A DNA stretch of 8,217 nucleotides, from positions 1-8,217 of the forward strand of contig JANXYF010000146.1 in NCBI GenBank assembly GCA_025350175.1. Direction: 5' to 3'. A program made the position numbers and the translations under genes. Positions 1 through 4,755 of the stretch are shown one piece after another. Under the pieces are notes generated by a model. It was given only the letters and a program-made list of their open reading frames with translations, made no database searches and had not been told where the DNA came from. The stretch is from Nitrosopumilales archaeon (GTDB lineage Archaea > Thermoproteota > Nitrososphaeria > Nitrososphaerales > Nitrosopumilaceae). How positions within the stretch are numbered: the stretch's first letter is position 1; the number at the start of each line of letters is the position of its first letter.

Positions 1-150
1 GTTTCCCATCATCATGTTAAAAGTCAATTCAGAGAGGTCCCGAACAGCAGGAAACGCCACTTTGAGAAATGGTAGATATGCCTTGGTCTGGTTTAACATA
101 AGTTCCATGTTTGTCTCAATTGCGGTTTTTATCTCAGGATGAACAGTCAT
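1..150 (-). CDS. Hypothetical protein, N-terminal 50 residues (runs off left edge)
   Basis: The minus strand is open from an ATG at 150-148 to the window edge, giving 50 residues that begin MTVHPEIKTAIETNMELM and end near FNMMMGN. The visible part is amphipathic and predicted largely helical, with no cysteine pair, signal peptide or recognised motif. The start is supported by its position: the upstream gene ends in TGA at 154-152 and the ATG follows after a single base, so the two genes are almost certainly co-transcribed and translationally coupled. The rest of the protein lies outside the window. I do not recognise the family. The reality of the gene rests on the tight coupling and the uninterrupted frame. 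Confidence 0.6.
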   Translation of the reverse strand, partial: MTVHPEIKTAIETNMELMLNQTKAYLPFLKVAFPAVRDLSELTFNMMMGN

Positions 151-151
151 G

Positions 152-358
152 TCAATTCACCGAGACGACCTGATACGGTTTTGATTGATAGTGAAGCGAG
201 CATAAAAACACCATTTCTCCATTTAATACCTTGGCTGTAATTGAGATTCCATTTAATTCTTTTTTACATACATGGCATGTGAGCGGTTTAACATCGGATT
301 TTACAAACTTTTTTTCATGTGAAATATACAAATCCTGAGATAGGAAGCTTTCTACCAT
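152..358 (-). CDS. Small putative zinc-binding protein (C-x2-C ... C-x2-H)
   Basis: This is a protein of about 68 residues with two metal-ligand pairs, C28-H-V-C31 and C53-S-L-H56 (numbered from the ATG at 358), separated by 21 residues. The spacing suggests one zinc-ribbon-like site. The tail after the second pair is short (ending YQVVSVN). The frame can be extended to a TTG at 418 or an ATG at 364, but the extra N-terminus is hydrophobic and low-complexity. A TATA-like box on the minus strand (TTTAATAAT, 389-381) sits about 27 bases before the ATG at 358, which favours a leaderless start there or at 364. It shares a divergent intergenic region with the CBS gene at 480 and heads an operon with the partial gene at 1-150. 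Function is unknown; a structural or nucleic-acid-binding zinc protein is plausible. Confidence 0.6.
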   Translation of the reverse strand: MVESFLSQDLYISHEKKFVKSDVKPLTCHVCKKELNGISITAKVLNGEMVFLCSLHYQSKPYQVVSVN

Positions 359-380
359 GCTCATAAAAGATGGATTCAAT

Positions 381-389
381 ATTATTAAA
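381..389 (-). promoter_or_regulatory. TATA-like box for the small zinc-binding gene
   Basis: The minus strand reads TTTAATAAT, 21-27 bases upstream of the two candidate ATG codons (364 and 358). This is the spacing expected of a leaderless archaeal promoter. No BRE-like purine stretch is obvious. Confidence 0.4.
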
Positions 390-422
390 GTGATCATCAT
401 TATCAAGAATGATTCCAAGTGG

Positions 423-438
423 TTATCAGATATGATAA
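423..438. promoter_or_regulatory. Inverted repeat, candidate operator between divergent genes
   Basis: TTATCA and TGATAA are perfect inverted 6-base arms around a 4-base GATA spacer. The element sits between the minus-strand TATA-like box (381-389) and the plus-strand TATA box (451-460), where a regulator could act on both promoters. The arm TGATAA also occurs in other intergenic regions of the window. It is AT-rich and short, so chance is a real alternative. Confidence 0.3.
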
Positions 439-450
439 TCCTGCCAGAAA

Positions 451-460
451 TTTTATACTA
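451..460 (+). promoter_or_regulatory. TATA box of the first CBS gene
   Basis: TTTTATACTA is centred about 25 bases upstream of the ATG at 480, with no ribosome binding site between them. This fits a leaderless archaeal transcript starting at or next to the ATG. Confidence 0.55.
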
Positions 461-479
461 AATTAAGGGATTTATTTTC

Positions 480-929
480 ATGACAGTGGCACGGGATATA
501 ATGTCAAGCAAAGTAATTACAATTGAATCAAATGTGTCAGCTACTGAGATTGCAAAAATTATGGACAAAAATAAGGTAAGCAGTATAATAATAACAAAAG
601 ATCAATTGCCAATTGGCATAGTAACAGAGAGAGACTTGGTATCAAAAATTGTTGCACAAAACAAGAAACCTTCAGAGGTCAAGATTATAGACATAACAAC
701 ATCTCCTCTTGTGGTAGTAAGTCCACTTGCACCTACTGATGAGGTTGCAGAAAAAATGATAGAAAAAAAAATTAGGCGGATAGTAGTGATGGATTCTGAT
801 CAGCCATTAGGAATCATAACAGTGACAGATTTTGTAAAGCACTTGCATGACATGCTTGCAGATTCTCAAAATTATAACAAAAATCTCTATGAACAACTAA
901 TAGAAGATTGGGAAGATTGGATGTCCTAA
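480..929 (+). CDS. CBS-pair (Bateman module) protein
   Basis: The 149-residue soluble protein consists of two CBS domains (about residues 4-59 and 68-123) plus an acidic, tryptophan-containing tail ending EDWEDWMS. CBS pairs fold into a Bateman module that commonly binds adenosyl ligands such as AMP, ATP or SAM, and often regulates a partner protein. Each domain ends in the characteristic G-I-(V/I)-T-x-x-D motif (T49-E-R-D52 and T114-V-T-D117); in this family the Thr and Asp contact the ligand's ribose/phosphate, so both sites look competent. No enzymatic domain is attached, so it is a stand-alone sensor whose partner cannot be read from sequence. The ATG at 480 has a TATA box at leaderless spacing. 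It is the first of four CBS genes in 2.8 kb. The CBS assignment is secure; the ligand is unknown. Confidence 0.93.
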   Translation: MTVARDIMSSKVITIESNVSATEIAKIMDKNKVSSIIITKDQLPIGIVTERDLVSKIVAQNKKPSEVKIIDITTSPLVVVSPLAPTDEVAEKMIEKKIRRIVVMDSDQPLGIITVTDFVKHLHDMLADSQNYNKNLYEQLIEDWEDWMS

Positions 930-948
930 TAAAAATATGAATTTTGAT

Positions 949-1130
949 ATGCACTAAGTGGCGTTGATTTTGAAACAATCCTACGTCTGCTACTAGCATT
1001 AGGCCTTGGGCTAGGAGTAGGAGCATATGTCATTGCAATAGTAATTACAGTGTTGATTTTTGGAACACTACAAATTGATAGAATAAAGAGATTCTCAGAA
1101 GGCGGGACATATACTGAGGACCATGATTAA
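949..1130 (+). pseudogene. Small membrane-protein remnant, MgtC/SapB-like
   Basis: A reading frame from 948 to the TAA at 1128-1130 encodes a short hydrophobic protein: VDFETILRLLLALGLG, then GAYVIAIVITVLIFGTLQ, then a basic-polar tail (IDRIKRFSEGGTYTEDHD). The first stretch resembles the start of MgtC/SapB membrane proteins and the second resembles their last membrane helix, as if the middle had been lost at the GLGLG junction. There is no ATG, GTG or TTG in frame before the hydrophobic core. An ATG at 949-951 is one base out of frame; one extra G after it would read ATG-GCA-CTA-AGT and join the frame. I therefore call a decayed remnant. Alternatives are a functional small membrane protein with a sequencing error or an unusual start codon. 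The MgtC link is from memory of the family pattern, not an alignment. This is the only content seen in the 301-base gap between CBS genes apart from promoter-like sequence. Confidence 0.42.
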
Positions 1131-1157
1131 ATTTCACGTACAACACAAAATTTGAAA

Positions 1158-1168
1158 TTTATAGTTAA
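1158..1168 (+). promoter_or_regulatory. Possible TATA box upstream of second CBS gene
   Basis: TTTATAGTTAA lies about 70 bases before the ATG at 1231. It would imply a short untranslated leader of about 40 bases, unlike the leaderless neighbours. No better TATA-like box lies at 1200-1210, where a leaderless start would require one. Confidence 0.3.
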
Positions 1169-1230
1169 ATTCAATCATGATATGATGTTACAATTACCAG
1201 ACATGATAATAGAATGTCAAGTTTTTATGT

Positions 1231-1695
1231 ATGAATTTCGTACTGGAGTCATTGGATAATTTTTCTGCCAAAGACATAATGAAGCATCAGGTAGTTACTG
1301 TTGATTCGTCAATGACAGTTTTGGATACAGCAAAGATGATGGATGATGCAGGTATTGGCTGTGTTGTTGTACTTGAGAACAATATTGCAGTAGGCATAGT
1401 AACAGAGCGAGATTTTGTCAAAAGGGTTGTATCTCGTGCAATTCCACTGACGACTCCAATCAAGCAAATAATGTCATCGCCATTAATTGTAGTAAATCCT
1501 GAAGAGAGTATTTGGGAAGTGGCAGAACTTATGAAACAGAGAAAAATTCACAAGGTTCCAGTAGTACATGAAAGTCTCCTAGTAGGAATAGTTACCGCAA
1601 CTGACTTGACCAGAATATGCAGTATTGGTTCTGATTCTGAAATGCGAAGAATAACAGACCAGATCCTTTTGAGAATGAAGCCTGTAGACAAGTAA
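1231..1695 (+). CDS. CBS-pair (Bateman module) protein
   Basis: The 154-residue protein carries two CBS domains (about residues 13-69 and 77-132) after a short N-terminal extension, and a short polar tail. The ligand motifs T58-E-R-D61 and T122-A-T-D125 are intact, so it probably binds an adenosyl nucleotide as a homodimeric stand-alone sensor. It has no attached effector domain. The first domain shares the phrase GIVTERD with the 480-929 protein, which fits paralogy within the cluster. The ATG at 1231 is the first start after an in-frame TAG at 1210-1212. Its stop is only 19 bases from the stop of the convergent four-CBS gene. The CBS assignment is secure; the ligand and partner are unknown. 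Confidence 0.92.
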   Translation: MNFVLESLDNFSAKDIMKHQVVTVDSSMTVLDTAKMMDDAGIGCVVVLENNIAVGIVTERDFVKRVVSRAIPLTTPIKQIMSSPLIVVNPEESIWEVAELMKQRKIHKVPVVHESLLVGIVTATDLTRICSIGSDSEMRRITDQILLRMKPVDK

Positions 1696-1723
1696 TTTTT
1701 CTAGTAAATTAAAATTAATTTTT
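1696..1723. terminator. Weak T-rich termination region between convergent genes
   Basis: The plus strand has T5 directly after the stop codon at 1695 and another T5 at 1719-1723. Archaeal intrinsic termination uses U-rich tracts without needing a hairpin, and two convergent genes must end here. The tracts are short, and on the minus strand only T4/T3 runs are present. Confidence 0.3.
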
Positions 1724-2572
1724 GACTATAGCACGTACAATGTCAGTCTTTGTTACAATCCCTACCAAGAGATTGCCATGAACAACGGGCAATCCGCTGA
1801 TCCCATGCCTTATCATTAAAAGTGAGACAGTTGAGACATCATCTGATGCATCGACCGTTATTGGATTCGATGTCATAACATCAGCAGCAATGAAAGTCAA
1901 TAGATAACTTAGTTGGTTTGAGCGATATTCTTTTGGATTTGCAGCCATCCTATAGTTTTCAACCTCAGAAGGATCACCAAATTGTTTTAGCCACAGGGGC
2001 ATCTTGGCAGGGATAAAATCCCGGTGAGTTATAATCCCAACAGGTTGTCTGTTTCTTTCTACAACAACTCTAGAGATTTTATTGTTGACAAGAACGCTTT
2101 CAACATATAGTAGAGAGTCTGCAGGTTTTACTGTAATTACATCTCTTGTCATAATTTTAGAAACTTTGAGTTGTTCTGTGGCTTGTGTTAAAAATACAGA
2201 TGCCAAGTCTGTCTTTGTAATAATTCCAGACAGAGTTTTGTCTTTGTGCAGTACTATAACAGAACTGATTTTATTATCAAGCATTAGTTTAGCACAGTCA
2301 TGTAACGTTGCCCCCTCCTGAACAGAAACAAGGTCTTTGGACATCATATCAGATACGCGTGTAGCTTCAAGCGGTTTTGCGTCAATTCTATAGATTGCCT
2401 TTACCAAGTCTTTTTCTGTTAGCATTCCTACGGGCTTGTCTTTTTCTGATACAATGAGTCGGCTTATTCTATGCTTTAGTAAGAGTGTGCGTGCATCCAA
2501 GAGGCTTGTTCTAGGGGTTACTAGAATTGTTTTTTTTATTACTTGGTTTATGCTGTCATTTTTTAGTTTCAA
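1715..2572 (-). CDS. Four-CBS-domain (tandem Bateman) protein
   Basis: The 285-residue protein is made almost entirely of four CBS domains, at about residues 10-62, 72-130, 136-190 and 227-285. All four end in a T-x-x-D ligand motif: T52-E-K-D55, T119-K-T-D122, T182-H-R-D185 and T274-K-T-D277. It could therefore form two Bateman modules in one chain, a disc-like pseudo-tetramer. A 36-residue insert (about 191-226, rich in polar and aromatic residues) separates the third and fourth domains. The start is a TTG at 2572-2570: no ATG is in frame nearby, and a TATA-like box (CCTATAATC on the minus strand, around 2599) lies about 27 bases upstream, which fits a leaderless TTG start. It is convergent with the 1231 gene and divergent from the CBS-zinc-finger gene. 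It is likely a nucleotide sensor; the target is unknown. Confidence 0.9.
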   Translation of the reverse strand: MKLKNDSINQVIKKTILVTPRTSLLDARTLLLKHRISRLIVSEKDKPVGMLTEKDLVKAIYRIDAKPLEATRVSDMMSKDLVSVQEGATLHDCAKLMLDNKISSVIVLHKDKTLSGIITKTDLASVFLTQATEQLKVSKIMTRDVITVKPADSLLYVESVLVNNKISRVVVERNRQPVGIITHRDFIPAKMPLWLKQFGDPSEVENYRMAANPKEYRSNQLSYLLTFIAADVMTSNPITVDASDDVSTVSLLMIRHGISGLPVVHGNLLVGIVTKTDIVRAIVKN

Positions 2573-2593
2573 TAATTTTTGTATATTTCGGGT

Positions 2594-2603
2594 AGATTAT
2601 AGG
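2594..2603 (-). promoter_or_regulatory. TATA-like box for the four-CBS gene
   Basis: The minus strand reads CCTATAATCT, centred about 27 bases upstream of the TTG start at 2572. A second candidate, AAATATAC (2588-2581), is closer and would place transcription start inside the coding region, so the former is preferred. Confidence 0.4.
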
Positions 2604-2725
2604 CTTTTTACAAATCTCACTGATGATAATTATATCACAATGAATACATTTTCTTACATCAGATCGGTACATCACGTTTGAAAATTACCCATTAGGTTAA
2701 ATCTCAATCCTTGCCATTACAATTC

Positions 2726-3235
2726 ATGATATCTGACATTCTAAACGAGCCTGTCTCCAAGTTTACAAATAAAAAAATGACTACGATATCAAGTGATCTT
2801 ACCATTCAAGACGCAGCAAAGGCAATGACAGAATCCAAAGTAGACAGTATATTGGTATTTGAAAAAAGTAAGATAATAGGAATGGTTACAGAAAAAGACA
2901 TACTACGTGATATAGTAGCAAAGGGATTAGACCCAGCAAGTACTACCCTTAAACAAATAGCAAAGGGTCCATTAATTACAATAAAAAAAACTGCGCCAGT
3001 AAAGGAGGCTCTAGATATAATGAAAAAGCATGATATCAGAAGGCTAATTGTAATGGACAAGCGCCCAATTGGATTGATAACCCAGAAAATGGTCTGCGGA
3101 AATCTTACTGATAGAAATGTCACATTACCTGAACTTGAGATCCCAGACAAGACAACATGCCCTTACTGTACTGCAAATTTTGAAAATAACAAGAGTCTGG
3201 GTAAGCACATTGACAGAATTCACATCAAATCATAA
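2726..3235 (+). CDS. CBS-pair protein fused to a C-terminal C2H2 zinc finger
   Basis: This protein has about 169 residues (from the ATG at 2726). The first CBS domain covers about residues 8-66 and has an intact T55-E-K-D58 motif. The second covers about 72-127 but ends G-L-I-T-Q-K-M, with Met in place of the ligand Asp, so only one site looks fully competent. A linker leads to a textbook classical zinc finger: C145-x2-C148-x3-F-x5-L-x2-H161-x4-H166. Known roles of the parts suggest a nucleotide-sensing module controlling a DNA-, RNA- or protein-binding finger; this is inference. A TTG at 2711 in the same frame is an alternative start adding five residues; the ATG gives the usual short N-terminus before the first CBS strand and has a weak TATA-like GGTTAAATC 27 bases upstream. 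It is divergent from the four-CBS gene. Confidence 0.9.
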   Translation: MISDILNEPVSKFTNKKMTTISSDLTIQDAAKAMTESKVDSILVFEKSKIIGMVTEKDILRDIVAKGLDPASTTLKQIAKGPLITIKKTAPVKEALDIMKKHDIRRLIVMDKRPIGLITQKMVCGNLTDRNVTLPELEIPDKTTCPYCTANFENNKSLGKHIDRIHIKS

Positions 3236-3262
3236 TTATTCAACATTTGTGAAATTTTGCAT

Positions 3263-3274
3263 AATTTTATACAT
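3263..3274 (+). promoter_or_regulatory. TATA box of the ribbon-helix-helix gene
   Basis: AATTTTATACAT is centred about 28 bases before the ATG at 3297, with no ribosome binding site in between. It is one of the clearest leaderless promoters in the window. Confidence 0.55.
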
Positions 3275-3296
3275 TCCCAAATAGTTCCCATTACAC

Positions 3297-3875
3297 ATGA
3301 CAGTAAAACGACAGCCCCACCCCATAAAACATGAGCAGACCAGAAGCATAAGCTACCGTTTACCAGAGCATATCATAGAAGAACTAGAGACAGAGGCACA
3401 ACAAAAGGAAATATCTCAAAATGTCTTGGTCAAACAAATTTTAGAAAAATACGTCGGATGGGAAAGATTTGCAAAAAACATAGGAATGACTCCAGTTCCC
3501 AAAGAAATTCTCATGGTTCTAGGTGAGAAAATGGACGGAGAGGTAATGAATGAGATAATACAAAAAATGACTCCAATGATAAAAGACTGGGTCATGTTCA
3601 TGAAAGGCAGTTATGATTTAAAGCGAGTAATAGAATCCATGGAGGAATACATGCGAGCTTCTGGCATGACATCAGACCATAGAATTGAAGGAGATGTTCA
3701 TCATTTTATAATACAGCACAATCTTGGAATCCGTTGGTCGCTATTTACAGAACTTTTCTTGAAACAAATCTTTCACGAGTTTCTGCCAAATCTTACAATG
3801 AAATCTCGCACTACGCCAAATACAGTCATATCAAGTATTGCACTAGGGTCAGATTTTAGCGAGCATGACAAGTAA
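3297..3875 (+). CDS. Ribbon-helix-helix (CopG/Arc-type) protein with unknown C-terminal domain
   Basis: The 192-residue protein opens with a basic arm, then a ribbon-helix-helix motif at about residues 16-52: strand RSISYRLP, helix from E24 to about K37, the turn E38-I-S-Q, and helix V43 to about Y52. RHH proteins dimerise and insert the paired strand into the DNA major groove, so a transcription regulator is likely. The remaining 140 residues are mostly helical. Their second half (about 130-183) contains H135-H136, H141, the segment GIRWSLFTELFLKQIF, and H160; I do not recognise it, and it could be a ligand-sensing or multimerisation domain. There is a strong leaderless promoter and no co-directional partner, so it is probably monocistronic. 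The RHH call is fairly firm; the regulatory target is unknown, with self-regulation or control of the adjacent CBS genes possible. Confidence 0.8.
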   Translation: MTVKRQPHPIKHEQTRSISYRLPEHIIEELETEAQQKEISQNVLVKQILEKYVGWERFAKNIGMTPVPKEILMVLGEKMDGEVMNEIIQKMTPMIKDWVMFMKGSYDLKRVIESMEEYMRASGMTSDHRIEGDVHHFIIQHNLGIRWSLFTELFLKQIFHEFLPNLTMKSRTTPNTVISSIALGSDFSEHDK

Positions 3876-3880
3876 TATTA

Positions 3881-3898
3881 TTTTAAAAAAAATAAAAT
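3881..3898. terminator. T-rich termination tract between convergent genes
   Basis: On the minus strand the sequence right after the cupredoxin stop codon reads TTTTATTTTTTTT, a strong archaeal-type U tract. On the plus strand TTTT (3881-3884) follows the RHH gene's stop. The 24-base gap between the two stops is otherwise empty. Confidence 0.5.
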
Positions 3899-3899
3899 T

Positions 3900-4652
3900 C
3901 TAGCTTACAGTTACCAGTCCAATTCGCCATGGGTGGATTGTACAATAGTAATGATATGCACCAGGTTTATCAAACTTGTAAGAAAACGTATCTCCAGTCT
4001 TTAGTAACCCACTGTTAAATAATGGAATTATTTTTCCATGCGAATCTATACTTTGAATGTCATGTTGAATCGTATCTAGATTTTGCCAAGTAACTGTAGT
4101 TCCAGGAATTATCTCCAAGTTAAGAGGCAAAAAGAAACCAGTACTTGCTGTTGCCGAGTTTCCGTTTGGAATTAGGATTTTAGCATTGTTTGATACACTG
4201 ACAGATGGAATAGGATCGCTTCCAAGTAAAAGATAACTTAGAACATATGTATGGATATTGTCTTGCATGTTGGCAGTTACCTTCCACATCGAACCACTTT
4301 CTGTTGCATAGAGCCGTGTTCCGTCAAGAGAAACAGTAAACATATCCTGGGATACTGTTTGTGCAGGACCCTGGGCATGAAACGACCCATCATTGTTGTA
4401 TGTAAAATTCCACTGGGCTCCAGTAAATCTAGCTACTGTAATTCCATTGCCTCCTTCCACTAGAATTGCGCCCTTGTCAATAGTTGAGGAATCTACAAGA
4501 GAAAGTCGCATGCTTGAAGTGTACAGAGTAGGGGTATCGCCATTTATCATGGCAGCTCCACTACCTTTCATGGAATAAGTTGAATCTGCATAAACTAAAC
4601 CAGATGAGACTGCTACTATACCCAGAATGACTCCCAAAGTAAGGGCGCGCAT
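3900..4652 (-). CDS. Secreted cupredoxin-domain (plastocyanin/amicyanin-like) protein
   Basis: The protein has about 250 residues from the ATG at 4652. A signal peptide (MRALTLGVILGIVAVSSG, cleavage near VYA-DS) sends it outside the membrane. A beta-rich stretch of about 120 residues follows, unidentified, then a cupredoxin domain over about the last 100. Its type-1 copper ligands are visible: H197 in the Q-H-D segment, and C237-T-I-H240 near the C-terminus. In amicyanin-like proteins this loop reads C-T-x-H-P-(F/W)-M with Met as axial ligand; here the residue after Pro-Trp is Arg243, so the axial ligand is altered or absent. Such proteins shuttle electrons in thaumarchaeal respiration, but this one may not be a typical carrier. 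A TTG at 4667 is an alternative start; the ATG sits 28-29 bases after a TATA box. It is divergent from the cyclase operon. Confidence 0.85.
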   Translation of the reverse strand: MRALTLGVILGIVAVSSGLVYADSTYSMKGSGAAMINGDTPTLYTSSMRLSLVDSSTIDKGAILVEGGNGITVARFTGAQWNFTYNNDGSFHAQGPAQTVSQDMFTVSLDGTRLYATESGSMWKVTANMQDNIHTYVLSYLLLGSDPIPSVSVSNNAKILIPNGNSATASTGFFLPLNLEIIPGTTVTWQNLDTIQHDIQSIDSHGKIIPLFNSGLLKTGDTFSYKFDKPGAYHYYCTIHPWRIGLVTVS

Positions 4653-4676
4653 TTCTAGTTTATACAAACCAGCATA

Positions 4677-4686
4677 CTATATAATT
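4677..4686 (-). promoter_or_regulatory. TATA box of the cupredoxin gene
   Basis: The minus strand reads AATTATATAG, centred 28-29 bases upstream of the ATG at 4652. This places transcription start at the ATG and supports it over the upstream TTG. Confidence 0.5.
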
Positions 4687-4705
4687 ACGATATACTGTAT
4701 CAGGC

Positions 4706-4716
4706 ATGATAATCAT
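4706..4716. promoter_or_regulatory. 11-base palindrome in divergent promoter region
   Basis: ATGATAATCAT is a perfect palindrome around a central A. It lies between the cupredoxin promoter (4677-4686, minus) and the likely TATA element of the cyclase gene (about 4722-4731, plus), a position suited to a shared operator. It carries the TGATAA sequence seen in three other intergenic regions. Confidence 0.33.
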
Positions 4717-4721
4717 CTTAA

Positions 4722-4731
4722 ACAATAATAC
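4722..4731 (+). promoter_or_regulatory. Weak TATA-like element of the cyclase operon
   Basis: ACAATAATAC is centred about 28-29 bases upstream of the ATG at 4756. It is a poorer match than the other boxes; CTTAAACAA at 4717-4725 is an alternative that would give a leader of under ten bases. Confidence 0.3.
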
Positions 4732-4755
4732 ACAATTCTAAAAAAGAGCAAACAA

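Noticed and set aside
814..1026. Minus-strand frame opposite the first CBS gene's end and the membrane remnant
   Set aside because: It overlaps a clear CBS gene, shows a hydrophobic mirror of the sense-strand membrane helix and has no family pattern.
930..1230. Search for tRNA or other structured RNA in the longest gap between genes
   Set aside because: No cloverleaf, T-loop GTTCRA core or long hairpin could be found by eye; the gap is explained by the membrane remnant and promoter-like sequence.
1182..1259. A 25-codon reading frame (MMLQLPDMIIE...) overlapping the start of the second CBS gene, as a leader peptide
   Set aside because: It follows a TATA-like box at roughly 21 bases, a little too close, has no distinctive composition or regulatory codon run, and could arise by chance in this AT-rich DNA.
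2806..3150. Long minus-strand frame inside the CBS-zinc-finger gene
   Set aside because: It lies wholly within a gene with firm domain evidence on the other strand; its Ser/Ile/Phe-rich translation is typical of antisense shadows.
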